From contig PHFX01000010.1 in NCBI GenBank assembly GCA_007618135.1, positions 1-57,810 on the forward strand: DNA of 57,810 bases, read 5' to 3'. The notes beneath the pieces are model-generated. The model worked only from the letters and a program-made list of their open reading frames with translations. It was not told the DNA's origin and made no database searches. This document shows positions 28,722-37,902 of the stretch, piece by piece. Within the stretch, counting starts at the first letter, position 1; each line of letters begins with the position of its first letter. Position numbers and translations under genes: made by a program. This DNA is from Candidatus Brocadia sp. WS118. GTDB taxonomy: Bacteria > Planctomycetota > Brocadiia > Brocadiales > Brocadiaceae.

Positions 28722-28787
28722 TGATATTTCCACGTTCTTTTGTAAGCCTTTAGTTTATGAATGTTTATTGTATAAAAGGGGGTTATT

Positions 28788-29858
28788 ATGATACCCATAT
28801 TTGTTGCCTCTGTTTCTCCCTTCTCCGGGAAAAATGTCATTTGTCTTGGACTGGGATTACAATTCAAAAAAGACGGATACAAGGTCGGCTATTTTAAACC
28901 AGTTGGGTTTTCACCGGTTTTTGTTGAAGGGGTACTTACCGATGAGGATGCCATTTTCCTTTCGAGGGCACTGGGAGTCGATGTGCCGCTCCAATCCATT
29001 TGTCCTGTCATATTGACGGATGATACCATTAGGCGCCTGATGAGTGGTGAGGAACTCAATATCCGCCATAAAACTCTGACAGCCTTCAGTCGTGCCTCTC
29101 AGGAAAAAGACATTATGATTACGCGGGGCTTGGGAAGACTTTCGGCTGGTACGTGTCTGCGTTTTTCAGAATTGGATTTTATTAGAGAATCCGGAGCGAA
29201 AGTGATCTTTACCGATAAGTTTCAATCTCATATCGATATGCTGGATGGATTTCTCTATGCATCAAAAATGCTTGGGGAACAATTGTTAGGCGTGGTGTTC
29301 AATCATGTCCCGCCTGCAAAACTGAATTATGCACGGGAGACTTTGGTGCCATTTCTCAAACGCAATGGGATTACCACCCTGGGGATTATCCCGAAAGACC
29401 CTATCCTTAGTGCCGTACCAATCAGGGAAATTGTCAACATACTGAACGGAAAAATCCTCTGTTGCGAAGACAAAGCAGATGAATTGATTGAACATTTCAT
29501 GATTGGTGCAATGAGTGTCGAGAGCGCCTTGAATTATTTTCGAAAGGTCTCAAACAAGGCAGTTATTACCGGAGGCGATCGAAGTGATATCCAACTGGCC
29601 GCCCTTGAGACTCCCACGAAGTGCCTCATCCTTACGGGCGAACTGTATCCAAATGCTGCTATTTTGGGTCGTGCACAAGAGGTTGGCGTGCCGATTGTGG
29701 TGGTTCGGTCTGATACGGCATCCACCCTCGAGGTTTGCGAAAACCTTTCCGGTTACGTCAGCTTGCATTCCTGGTCTAAGATACAATGTGCCGCTGAAGT
29801 GGTAGCACGGGAAATTAATTTTAAGACACTCTATGACCGTTTGGGATTATCGAAATAA
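28788..29858 (+). CDS. BioD-like P-loop protein with DRTGG domain
   Basis: The 356-residue protein joins an N-terminal BioD-like P-loop domain (SPFSGKNVICLGLG from about residue 10; KPVGF) to a C-terminal DRTGG domain (about 210-320, with VITGGDRSDIQLAAL). This matches the stand-alone version of the regulatory N-terminal region of long phosphotransacetylases (COG0857), without the acyltransferase domain. AAGGGGG lies five bases before the ATG. Placed after the ADP-forming acetate-CoA ligase, it may sense nucleotide or acetyl-CoA state and regulate acetate metabolism; this is inference. Confidence 0.82.
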   Translation: MIPIFVASVSPFSGKNVICLGLGLQFKKDGYKVGYFKPVGFSPVFVEGVLTDEDAIFLSRALGVDVPLQSICPVILTDDTIRRLMSGEELNIRHKTLTAFSRASQEKDIMITRGLGRLSAGTCLRFSELDFIRESGAKVIFTDKFQSHIDMLDGFLYASKMLGEQLLGVVFNHVPPAKLNYARETLVPFLKRNGITTLGIIPKDPILSAVPIREIVNILNGKILCCEDKADELIEHFMIGAMSVESALNYFRKVSNKAVITGGDRSDIQLAALETPTKCLILTGELYPNAAILGRAQEVGVPIVVVRSDTASTLEVCENLSGYVSLHSWSKIQCAAEVVAREINFKTLYDRLGLSK

Positions 29859-30455
29859 ATATTTTCCTGGCAAGAATTATACAAGCAACACCCCACAAAA
29901 CATAATAGGGTAATTAGTGTCTGAACGAAAACGCAGTTTTTTTGAAAAGCATCGGAGTTGTTTTGCGCTTACGAGAATCTTTCCTTAACCATTGGGCAAT
30001 AGATTTTTGCCGGAGGTAAGGTTCATTTTTCCCTGTTTTTCCTCCAATTTCCTCCAATTCTGTAAACAAATATTAATGCCCATGTCTTCCATCTATAGGT
30101 ACAGAGATGCTGTTAAATAAAAGCATTTCTCAACAATCCAAAGTTCTTTTGAGTGTTTTAGCTCTTTCTGTTAAAATAGGTTATGAATTATATCGGAATT
30201 CTGGTATAAATATCTCTTAAGTTAGGCTTATAAAGGATACTGAAAAGAACATAACGAAACATTCATGAGCCTCTGGCTCACAAGAGATAATAAAAATGTC
30301 ACCCTGAGCCGAAAGCGAAGGGTCTCGTTAAGATCAGATACTTCGCTTCGCTCAGAATGACGTGCGTTGTTATTTTCAGGTGAAAATGTTGGCAGGGGAA
30401 ATTGATATTATTCCTATACTATTTACATGGTGTGGTTTCTGTCTAAGGAGTGTAT
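29859..30455. other. 597-base intergenic region before ftsH
   Basis: No gene is supported. The main content is the inverted repeat at 30298-30364 and a small GAGCC/GGCTC stem near 30268. The ftsH promoter should lie in the last 100 bases, but I cannot assign one with proper spacing. Confidence 0.4.
30298..30364. repeat. Imperfect palindromic interspersed repeat
   Basis: The left arm GTCACCCTGAGCCGAAAGCG and the complement of the right arm (GTCATTCTGAGCGAAGCGAA) align over about 26 bases with small gaps. This is the familiar palindrome type scattered through many bacterial genomes. It would fold into a long hairpin in RNA from either strand. Confidence 0.65.
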
Positions 30456-32327
30456 ATGCTCGAGAATTTCAAAAAAATTCAGGTTAAGATGCCCAAGAAA
30501 TTTTCTGTTTGGCATATTATTATTGCCTTTGGTTTTTTTATATTACTCCAGATGTATTTAATGAACCCCGGAGTAAGAGATGTTACGTATAGTGATTTCA
30601 AAAAGATGGTCAAAGAGGGAAATATCCTGGAATGCCATATTGCCCATACGATGATTCGTGGCAAACTGCGTGAGATGGAACGCGGCACCACAAAAAATGC
30701 CATCTTTGTCACTGCGCGCGTTGAAGACCCAGACCTGGTAAAAGACCTGGAATCCATGGGGGTAAGGTATGCAGGTCATTATGAAAGTCCGTGGCTTAGG
30801 ACGTTCTTTTTCTCCTGGGTAATGCCATTATTAATCTTATTTGTAGTCTGGCGCTTCGTATTTAAACGATTTGGCCCTGCAAGCAGTATTATGACGTTTG
30901 GCAAGAGCAAAGGCCGCCTCTATGCGCAGGAAGACCTGAATGTAACCTTTGACGACGTGGCAGGTATCGATGAGGCCAAGGAAGAATTGCAGGAGATTAT
31001 TGAATTTCTGAAGACGCCGGAAAAGTTTCGCGCCCTGGGTGGCAAAATACCCAAGGGCGTATTGCTCGTGGGCGCACCCGGAACGGGAAAAACCCTCCTG
31101 GCAAAGGCTGTGGCAGGTGAGGCCGGAGTTCCTTTTTTTAATATGAGTGGTTCAGAATTTGTCGAAATGTTTGTTGGGGTGGGCGCTGCACGGGTGAGGG
31201 ATTTATTTAACCAGGCAGACCAGAAAGCGCCCTGTATCATCTTTATCGACGAACTGGATGCACTCGGCAAGGCCCGTGGCGCAAATCCCATGGGCGGACA
31301 TGATGAGCGGGAACAGACATTAAACCAGTTGCTGGTGGAAATGGACGGCTTTGATTCCAATAAGGGAGTAATCATTATGGGCGCTACCAACCGTCCGGAG
31401 ATGCTAGACTCCGCTCTTTTAAGACCCGGCAGGTTTGATCGTCAGGTGGTTGTTGATCGGCCTGATCTTCATGGTCGTGAGGCAATACTGAAGGTGCACG
31501 TAAAAGAGGTAAAATTGGAAAATGAGATTGATTTGCATTCGGTTGCAGCGATGACTCCGGGATTTGTTGGTGCAGATCTTGCAAACCTTGTCAACGAAGC
31601 TGCCCTGCTTGCGGCACGAAGAAATAAGAAGGCCGTGAGCATGCCGGAGTTTGAAGAGGCAATTGACCGCATTATGGCAGGTCTCGAAAAGAAGAAGCGT
31701 CTGATGAACAAGAAGGAGAAGGAGATCGTTGCCCATCACGAATCAGGCCATGCACTGGTGGCATGCTCAGTGCCTCATGCAGACCCGGTACGCAAGATAT
31801 CAATGATACCCCGTGGTATTGGGGCGTTGGGATACACCTTACAGAAACCTACTGAGGACCGGTATCTCATGACCAGGGCTGAACTCCTTGACCGGATAGC
31901 GATATTGCTTGGAGGCAGGATTGCGGAGGAGATTGTTTTCAACGAAATATCAACGGGCGCCCAGAATGATTTGGAAAAAGCAACGGAAATCGCCAAACTG
32001 ATGGTCAAGGAATACGGCATGAGTGAAAAGATGGGTCTGGTAACCTTCGAACAGGGTGACCGTCCACTTTTTCTGAGCGGAGGGTTTGCTGCGAGTAAAG
32101 AATATAGCGAGGAAACTGCACGGGAAATAGATTTGGAGATTAAGAGGATTGTGGACGAATCGTTTCATCGTGTAAAAGCATTACTAACGGAAAAAAAGGA
32201 TATTTTACAAGGTATGGCAAAGACGCTTATGGAACAGGAAGTTATCGAGGGGGAAGACCTGAAAAAACTCCTGGAGGAACTTCACCGGTCCAATGGGAAA
32301 AATGCGCCTGTTATCCAGGCTTCTTGA
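30456..32327 (+). CDS. ftsH: ATP-dependent zinc metalloprotease FtsH
   Basis: FtsH degrades misfolded membrane proteins and short-lived regulators. From the ATG at 30456 the protein has 623 residues: two membrane segments (about 20-37 and 117-136) around a small periplasmic domain, an AAA+ domain with Walker A GAPGTGKT (206-213), Walker B IIFIDELD (261-268) and SRH block [20 protein letters not shown], and a zinc protease domain with HESGH (428-432). AAGGAG at 30445-30450 lies five bases before this ATG; a GTG at 30450 is a less likely start. The gene is monocistronic or leads into the PAS-GGDEF gene 53 bases later. Confidence 0.97.
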   Translation: MLENFKKIQVKMPKKFSVWHIIIAFGFFILLQMYLMNPGVRDVTYSDFKKMVKEGNILECHIAHTMIRGKLREMERGTTKNAIFVTARVEDPDLVKDLESMGVRYAGHYESPWLRTFFFSWVMPLLILFVVWRFVFKRFGPASSIMTFGKSKGRLYAQEDLNVTFDDVAGIDEAKEELQEIIEFLKTPEKFRALGGKIPKGVLLVGAPGTGKTLLAKAVAGEAGVPFFNMSGSEFVEMFVGVGAARVRDLFNQADQKAPCIIFIDELDALGKARGANPMGGHDEREQTLNQLLVEMDGFDSNKGVIIMGATNRPEMLDSALLRPGRFDRQVVVDRPDLHGREAILKVHVKEVKLENEIDLHSVAAMTPGFVGADLANLVNEAALLAARRNKKAVSMPEFEEAIDRIMAGLEKKKRLMNKKEKEIVAHHESGHALVACSVPHADPVRKISMIPRGIGALGYTLQKPTEDRYLMTRAELLDRIAILLGGRIAEEIVFNEISTGAQNDLEKATEIAKLMVKEYGMSEKMGLVTFEQGDRPLFLSGGFAASKEYSEETAREIDLEIKRIVDESFHRVKALLTEKKDILQGMAKTLMEQEVIEGEDLKKLLEELHRSNGKNAPVIQAS

Positions 32328-32380
32328 ATTATTTTTTTTAGACGCTTCTTGTATTGTGGTAGAATCTGGGGGAAAAAGGG

Positions 32381-33496
32381 ATGGCATTGAAAAACTTAAT
32401 CGTCAAATACCAGTATTGCGCTATCGGCGTTTTGATTGCCATGAATTGCACCATGGTAAGTATCTTTAAACTGAACGGCGTATTCTTCGGTCTCATAGTT
32501 CTGGCTTTTTGTTGTACCTTGCAGTTTCTTGTTCATAACGAAGGTCATAGCAACTCACCGGAGAAGAAGTCGGATGGCATTTCTGAAAAACTTTTTCACA
32601 GGATCATGAATGCGGTATCGGAAACCATCTATATTTCCCTGTTTGATGGGTCGGTGAAATATATTAGCGAAGGGATAGAACATCTGGTGGGATACAAACC
32701 GGATGAAATTTACAAGACACGAAATTTTCTGCTTCAGCTTGTACACCCAGACGATCGGGAAAAGGTGTCGAAATTCATCCAAAAACTTCAGAGTGGAAAT
32801 GATGCGAGGATAGACTACCGGATGTTAAAAAAAGACGGGGCATATGTCTGGGTTTCCGACTGTCTCAATCCTATCAGGAATGAATGGGGCAACGTGACTC
32901 ACTATAACGGCATTCTGATAAATTATGATGAAAAGAAAATTACCGATAAAAATTTGCAAACTCTCAACGCCAGGGTGCATCAATTAAACGACATGGTCAA
33001 TCATCATGCGGTGCGGGACAGTTTGACCAATGTCTATAACAAACGATATTCCCTGGTAATCCTGCAGAATGAGTTTAACCGGGCGTTAGATCAAAACAAA
33101 GCATTGTCATGCCTTCTGATGGATATTGACAATCTTGAGGCGATTAACAGCCAATATGGATATTTTATGGGAGATCGCATTCTTACAGAAATTTCAAAAT
33201 GCCTCCAAAAAAATATTCAGTCATCCGATGTAGTTTCCCGTTTTGGGGACGACGAATTCTTTATTATATTACCGGAGATTGATAACGGAGAGGTGGACAG
33301 GATATCGGATCTTTTGGTAAATTCCGTTGAAAAATGTTTCATTCAGGACGACGAAAAAAACATAAACATTCATTTCAAGGTAACCGTGGGGTCAAGTTCC
33401 ATTGCCCGGACGACAAAAAATATTACTGATTTGATTGAACAGGCAAGCAGCTCGCTTTATGCAGCAAAGATGGCAAAAAAGGAGCGTCAGAAATAA
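32381..33496 (+). CDS. Membrane PAS-GGDEF protein with degenerate GDDEF signature
   Basis: The 371-residue protein has two N-terminal membrane segments (about 10-50), a PAS domain of the PAS_3 type (about 75-182, LVHPDDREKV, YRMLKKDG) and a GGDEF domain (about 207-371). The signature is GDDEF at 289-293 instead of GGDEF: the second glycine, which lines the nucleotide site in active cyclases, is aspartate. The catalytic D291 and E292, the first metal aspartate in MDIDNLEAIN and the guanine-contacting N and D (AIN, MGD) are kept. The inhibitory RxxD site reads QSSD. It may be a weak cyclase, a GTP sensor or a c-di-GMP-independent output. Confidence 0.87.
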   Translation: MALKNLIVKYQYCAIGVLIAMNCTMVSIFKLNGVFFGLIVLAFCCTLQFLVHNEGHSNSPEKKSDGISEKLFHRIMNAVSETIYISLFDGSVKYISEGIEHLVGYKPDEIYKTRNFLLQLVHPDDREKVSKFIQKLQSGNDARIDYRMLKKDGAYVWVSDCLNPIRNEWGNVTHYNGILINYDEKKITDKNLQTLNARVHQLNDMVNHHAVRDSLTNVYNKRYSLVILQNEFNRALDQNKALSCLLMDIDNLEAINSQYGYFMGDRILTEISKCLQKNIQSSDVVSRFGDDEFFIILPEIDNGEVDRISDLLVNSVEKCFIQDDEKNINIHFKVTVGSSSIARTTKNITDLIEQASSSLYAAKMAKKERQK

Positions 33497-33553
33497 TGGG
33501 TGTGTCGCTGAATGAAAACGATGAAGAAGGCATCCTTTTCTGTTCATAAGCGG

Positions 33554-33689
33554 GTCGATGGCGCATTGCCCGGACCGTATCATTCAGGATGTATGTCGTG
33601 CAGGCTCCAGCAATCCGGTGTTCCTGCTTGATGAAATTGACAGGGAAATTCGAGATGCCATAGAACAGGTACTCATTCAAAAATCATAA
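33554..33689 (+). pseudogene. Fragment of a Lon protease gene, frameshifted
   Basis: Translation shows GALPG at 33560-33574 and, one base out of frame from 33576, [20 protein letters not shown] continuing IDREIRD to a TAA at 33687-33689. In Lon proteases the order GALPGRIIQ, then [13 protein letters not shown] with the Walker B aspartate-glutamate, is diagnostic. Both pieces line up in the right order if one extra C near 33575 is allowed. Nothing else of Lon is visible, so this is a short relic between the GGDEF and stress-protein genes. Confidence 0.65.
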
Positions 33690-33702
33690 AGGGAGGGGAA
33701 AC

Positions 33703-34164
33703 ATGATCAGCATAAAAAATATACTCTGCCCGATTGACTACTCGGTTTATTCTGAGATGGCGCTGAAATATGCGATCGAATTTGCGGAAAAATACCGGGC
33801 AAAGCTTTATTTAATGCACGTCTTGGATATTCGCGTGTATGACATCAATGATCCTGATCTTTACAACGTTAATATCGTGGACGCAGAGACTATTGCGAAA
33901 CTGCGAGAGAGGCTGCTCAGATGTGTAACTGAAGATACGAAAGGCAGGATACCGGTTGAAGCTATTATTATCCAGGGAGTGCCGTTTGCCGAGATCATCA
34001 AGACATCAAAGGAGCACAAGATTGACCTGATTGTAATTGGCACGCACGGCAGGACCGGCATATCTCACGCAATTATGGGCAGTGTGGCGGAAAAGGTAGT
34101 CCGTAAGGCTCCCTGTCCGGTGCTTACCATCAGACATCCGGAGCACGATTTTATCATGCCGTGA
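33703..34164 (+). CDS. Universal stress protein, ATP-binding UspA family
   Basis: This 153-residue single-domain Usp has the ATP-binding pattern GTHGRTGISHAIMGSVAE, that is G-x2-G-x9-G-S, followed by KAPCPVLTIR at the C terminus. The N-terminal KNILCPIDYS is the usual first strand and nucleotide-contacting aspartate. Such proteins help cells survive starvation, redox or envelope stress by binding ATP; partners are unknown here. A GGGAGGGG sequence lies upstream of the ATG at suitable spacing. A short hairpin (GCGTTT/AAACGC) follows the stop but lacks a T-tract. Confidence 0.94.
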   Translation: MISIKNILCPIDYSVYSEMALKYAIEFAEKYRAKLYLMHVLDIRVYDINDPDLYNVNIVDAETIAKLRERLLRCVTEDTKGRIPVEAIIIQGVPFAEIIKTSKEHKIDLIVIGTHGRTGISHAIMGSVAEKVVRKAPCPVLTIRHPEHDFIMP

Positions 34165-34319
34165 TAGATGCGTTTATTAAAAACGCAGGGTGTAACTGTC
34201 GCAGTTGCATAATAATAGTCTCCGAATAACTAATGAAAGACCATATCAGAAGAAACTCAAGGGGCTATTAATAATGCAGCTAAACTGGTAGGAGTTTGAA
34301 GAATCAATTTAAACAAATC

Positions 34320-34736
34320 ATGCCGAAATATATACTTATTGACCACACTGCAGATATCGGAATCGATGTGTTTGGTGCCTCAGTGCAGGAATTATTTGCC
34401 AATGCGGCGTTTGCCTTATTTGATATCATTACCGATCTATCAAAAGTAGAAGGTGAGATCGAATATAAAATAAGCATTTCCGGGATAGACAAAGAACAGT
34501 TGCTGGTTAATTGGTTACATGAACTATTGTATTTGCATGATGTAAAAAATCTCCTGTTCAATGATTTTTGTGTTGTGGATATTACGGACAATCAGTTAAA
34601 TGCAGTCGTACGAGGCGATGTGATTACAGAAGATAAACACGTAATAAAAACGGAGATTAAGGCAGTTACGTATCACTGTTTGTCAGTTATCCGGGATAAC
34701 GACTGCTGGAAGGCACGAGTGATATTTGATTTGTAA
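34320..34736 (+). CDS. Archease, activator of the RtcB RNA ligase
   Basis: Archease helps RtcB load GTP and turn over. The protein (138 residues from the ATG) starts PKYILIDHTADIGIDVFG, with the conserved D-H-T-A-D-I-G block holding the metal-binding acidic residues, and ends CWKARVIFDL, the typical archease tail containing a final aspartate. An in-frame TTG at 34296 has GGAG too close upstream to be convincing, so I prefer the ATG at 34320; neither has an ideal ribosome-binding site. The rtcB start follows 108 bases after its stop. Confidence 0.92.
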   Translation: MPKYILIDHTADIGIDVFGASVQELFANAAFALFDIITDLSKVEGEIEYKISISGIDKEQLLVNWLHELLYLHDVKNLLFNDFCVVDITDNQLNAVVRGDVITEDKHVIKTEIKAVTYHCLSVIRDNDCWKARVIFDL

Positions 34737-34844
34737 GTGGGAATTGGACAAAAAGCAGGTTGTCCTGAAAAGCTTATTTATGAGCGGAATGCCGGTAACA
34801 GATGGCTGACACTTTCCATGCTTTGTGGAAAAAGGAGTTTAGGT

Positions 34845-36296
34845 ATGGCAGATGATAAATACAAAATTCAAAAGATAGACGACTATCGTTGGCGTATTCC
34901 CAGAGAAGGAAAGATGCGGGTGGATGGCATTGTGTATGCTGACGAGCAAATGCTGAAAGAAATCCAAAAAGATGAAAGTTTGCAACAGGTAATTAATGTC
35001 GCGCATCTGCCGGGGATCGTTGGATATTCCCTGGGAATGCCTGATATTCATTGGGGATATGGATTTCCTATTGGGGGTGTAGCTGCATTTGATATTGATG
35101 AGGGCGTGGTGTCCCCTGGTGGCGTCGGGTACGACATCAACTGCGGGGTAAGGCTGTTGCGGACAGATCTCTATCAGAGAGATATCACCAACAAAATGGA
35201 ATCCCTGGTTAATACCCTCTTTGCCAATATTCCGTCAGGGGTTGGGTCACACCGCAAGGATTTAAAGCTTTCCCTTCAAGACGAAAAAAACGTGCTCAGA
35301 AACGGGGCGCGATGGGCAGTCTCACAGGGTTATGGCACCAAAGAAGACCTGGAGCATATCGAAGAACAGGGTTGCATTTCAGAGGCAGACCCGGAGCTGG
35401 TTTCAGATCGTGCCTTAGAACGGGGCCGGGCACAATTAGGCACGTTAGGTTCTGGAAATCATTTTGTTGAGGTTGGCTATATCGCGGAGGTCTATGACGA
35501 GGAAATTGCACGGATATTGGGACTTGAAAAGGACGGGATTACCATCGTGGTGCACACGGGTTCCAGAGGACTGGGCTATCAGGTTTGTGACGACTCCATA
35601 CGGGTCATGATTAATGCATCACGGAAATATAACATAGAACTCCCTGACCGGCAACTCTGCTGTGCGCCGATTAACTCTCCGGAAGGGCGGGAGTACCTTG
35701 CTGCAATGGCCTGTGCTGCTAACTATGCCTTTGCCAATCGGCAGATGATTACGCACTGGGTGAGAGAGTCCTTTGAAAGCGCCTTACACATAGGCCCAAA
35801 AGAGTCGCAAATATCCCTGATTTATGATGTGTGTCATAATATTGCCAAATTTGAAGAACATATCGTGGAGGGCGAGAAGAAGCGTTTATGCGTGCACCGG
35901 AAAGGGGCAACGCGCGCATTTCCGCCGAATCATCCACATACCCCGGATGCATATAAATCTGTGGGACAACCGGTACTGATACCGGGAGACATGGGGCGCT
36001 GTTCTTATGTGCTCGTTGGCACTGAGAAGGCCTATGCGGATACCTTTGGAAGTACCTGTCATGGGGCGGGCAGGGTTATGAGCAGAAATCAGGCAGTAAA
36101 GGTATCCAAAGGCCGCAGCATTGCCCAGGAGCTGAAGGAAAAGGGGATCCTTGTCCGTGCCGACAGCCGTGCCACTCTGGATGAGGAGATCCCTGAGGCA
36201 TATAAGAATGTGACCGAAGTAGTGAATATCGTGGAACACGCCGGTATTAGTAAAAAAATTGCCCAGCTAAAGCCGTTGTGTGTTATTAAGGGGTAG
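34845..36296 (+). CDS. rtcB: tRNA-splicing type RNA ligase RtcB
   Basis: RtcB joins RNA 2',3'-cyclic phosphate or 3'-phosphate ends to 5'-OH ends using GTP and manganese. In the 483-residue protein, D97, C100 (DINCG), H206 (SGNHF), H237 (HTGSRG) and H331 match the metal ligands and H406 (HGAGR) the residue guanylylated in characterised RtcB enzymes. The start at 34845 follows AAAGGAG with seven bases spacing, although the frame is open back to 34737. Pairing with archease suggests a functional repair module; no rtcA or rtcR regulator is present. Confidence 0.96.
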   Translation: MADDKYKIQKIDDYRWRIPREGKMRVDGIVYADEQMLKEIQKDESLQQVINVAHLPGIVGYSLGMPDIHWGYGFPIGGVAAFDIDEGVVSPGGVGYDINCGVRLLRTDLYQRDITNKMESLVNTLFANIPSGVGSHRKDLKLSLQDEKNVLRNGARWAVSQGYGTKEDLEHIEEQGCISEADPELVSDRALERGRAQLGTLGSGNHFVEVGYIAEVYDEEIARILGLEKDGITIVVHTGSRGLGYQVCDDSIRVMINASRKYNIELPDRQLCCAPINSPEGREYLAAMACAANYAFANRQMITHWVRESFESALHIGPKESQISLIYDVCHNIAKFEEHIVEGEKKRLCVHRKGATRAFPPNHPHTPDAYKSVGQPVLIPGDMGRCSYVLVGTEKAYADTFGSTCHGAGRVMSRNQAVKVSKGRSIAQELKEKGILVRADSRATLDEEIPEAYKNVTEVVNIVEHAGISKKIAQLKPLCVIKG

Positions 36297-36405
36297 TTCA
36301 CCTGGAATGATCTTTGGTAGTTTGAACCGTCTGTTTTTCTTCTTACTTAGCTCAACCTATTTGTTCGACTAATAGTAGGTAGCTTTATTTCTATTACTCA
36401 TTATT

Positions 36406-36726
36406 ATGGAATTAGTCCCCAGGATTAAAGAACTGGTTAAAAATGGGAACTATAGACTTACGTTCCATGCTGAAATTGAAAGAGATGCAGACTGTATTAG
36501 CATTGTTGAGTTGGAAGAAGCTTTAATGCATGAGGAATGTGAGCTTGTAGAAGATTATCCGAAAGATCCACGGGGACATTCTTTTTTGTTACTTGGTTTT
36601 ACGGCACAAAGGTTGCCTATACATGCAGTATGTTCTATTCATGAGGATACTTTAGTTATAATTACCGTATATAAACCAGACTCGGATTTATGGATTGATT
36701 GGAAAATAAGAAAGGTGAGAAAATGA
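36406..36726 (+). CDS. DUF4258 domain protein, putative toxin
   Basis: This 106-residue protein fits DUF4258: it begins with a helix ending in the pattern YRLTFHAEIERDADCISIVE, where histidine and glutamate are conserved, and has C-terminal strands with LVIITVYKPD and WIDWKIRKVR. DUF4258 proteins are often encoded immediately before a YgiT-type zinc-finger gene, as here, with an ATGA overlap. The pair resembles a toxin-antitoxin operon of the MqsRA/HigBA kind; activity has not been shown for most members. Confidence 0.8.
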   Translation: MELVPRIKELVKNGNYRLTFHAEIERDADCISIVELEEALMHEECELVEDYPKDPRGHSFLLLGFTAQRLPIHAVCSIHEDTLVIITVYKPDSDLWIDWKIRKVRK

Positions 36727-36965
36727 AGACCTGTCCTTTTTGTAAAGGCAACATTAAGACTTGCAAAATTAACCATATGCACAAGTGGAAAGACGAATTT
36801 TATCTTTTTGAAAATATCAGAGCAGAAGTTTGCAAACAGTGCGGAGAAGTCTTTTTTTTCCCTGATACCTTGAAACTTATTGACAAATGTATCGTGGAAA
36901 AGAAAAAGGGCAAAAAAACCATTTCTGTTCCGGTAATTGAAATAGCTGATATGGCAATTATGTAG
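36723..36965 (+). CDS. YgiT-type zinc-finger protein, putative antitoxin
   Basis: The 80-residue protein carries two CxxC pairs (CPFCKG near the N terminus and CKQCGE in the middle) that form the YgiT/MqsA-type zinc finger. The C-terminal half is short and lacks the full helix-turn-helix of MqsA, so DNA binding is uncertain. It overlaps the DUF4258 gene by four bases and appears to be its partner. Frame-open upstream starts within the previous gene are less likely than the ATG at 36723. Confidence 0.8.
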   Translation: MKTCPFCKGNIKTCKINHMHKWKDEFYLFENIRAEVCKQCGEVFFFPDTLKLIDKCIVEKKKGKKTISVPVIEIADMAIM

Positions 36966-37084
36966 TTGTTTAAATTGTTGAGTTTTTAATACCATATAGA
37001 ACATGGAAACAGAAACTCTTCGACGAGGGAGCAAATGGTCAAATATGAAGATTCCTTAATTTAAATCAGTTTGATATCTGCTTA

Positions 37085-37762
37085 ATGGGATTTATTTTGA
37101 ATCTTTCACAAAACACCGATAAATACGCTGCTGATAGATTTCACATGGTACAATACCAACTCGTGAATCGGGGTATTCACGATGAAGGCGTGCTGAAGGC
37201 AATGTCAGAAATACCCAGACACCTTTTTGTGCCTGAATTATACCGGCACGCTGCGTATGATGATTGTCCGTTGCCTATTGGAGAAGGACAAACCATTTCG
37301 CAACCCTATATGGTAGCCATCATGACGCAGTGTCTTGAATTAAAAGGGGATGAAAAGGTGCTGGAAATAGGGACAGGTTCTGGATATCAGGCAGCAATAC
37401 TCGGCAGGCTGGCAAGCCATATTTATACCATCGAACGTCATTCAGCGCTTGCATCAAGAGCAAAAACTATTTTAAAACAAGCAGGATATGATAATATAGA
37501 CGTCATCGTAGGAGACGGAAGTCTGGGTTTGCCGGACAAAGCCCCCTTTCATGGGATTATTGTTACTGCCTGTGCGCCACACGCCCCAAAAAGTTTATTA
37601 GATCAGCTTGAAATCGGCGGACGATTGATACTCCCTATCGGGAATCCTTACCATCAAATATTACATCAGATGGTAAACCAGGAAAAGAGGGTAGAAGACC
37701 GGAATATCCTGGAATGCGCTTTTGTGCCTTTAATAGGTGAAGAAGGCTGGAACGAGGAATAA
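37085..37762 (+). CDS. pcm: Protein-L-isoaspartate O-methyltransferase
   Basis: Pcm methylates isoaspartyl residues in aged proteins so that they can return to aspartate. At 225 residues it has normal length, with the N-terminal IPRHLFVPE block, the AYDDCPLPIGEGQTISQPYM substrate segment, and the AdoMet-binding motif VLEIGTGSGYQAA. The C-terminal ILPIG and LVNQEK-like region are also typical. The gene is followed after 140 bases by the glucoamylase-ferredoxin gene; the two seem functionally unrelated. Confidence 0.95.
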   Translation: MGFILNLSQNTDKYAADRFHMVQYQLVNRGIHDEGVLKAMSEIPRHLFVPELYRHAAYDDCPLPIGEGQTISQPYMVAIMTQCLELKGDEKVLEIGTGSGYQAAILGRLASHIYTIERHSALASRAKTILKQAGYDNIDVIVGDGSLGLPDKAPFHGIIVTACAPHAPKSLLDQLEIGGRLILPIGNPYHQILHQMVNQEKRVEDRNILECAFVPLIGEEGWNEE

Positions 37763-37902
37763 TCTTGCATTGAACATGGATTACGGAAACCTTTCCTGGC
37801 GGATAAAGAAGACATCGCAAGGTGCCGGTATGGATTAATATGACACTTCATTTCTCAGAGGATATATCGTGGAAAATATAGAATACCAGAAGGAAGACAA
37901 TT

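Noticed and set aside
28521-28787. Intrinsic terminator after the acetate-CoA ligase gene
   Set aside because: The perfect hairpin at 28691-28721 is not followed by a T-tract and matches a common interspersed repeat type.
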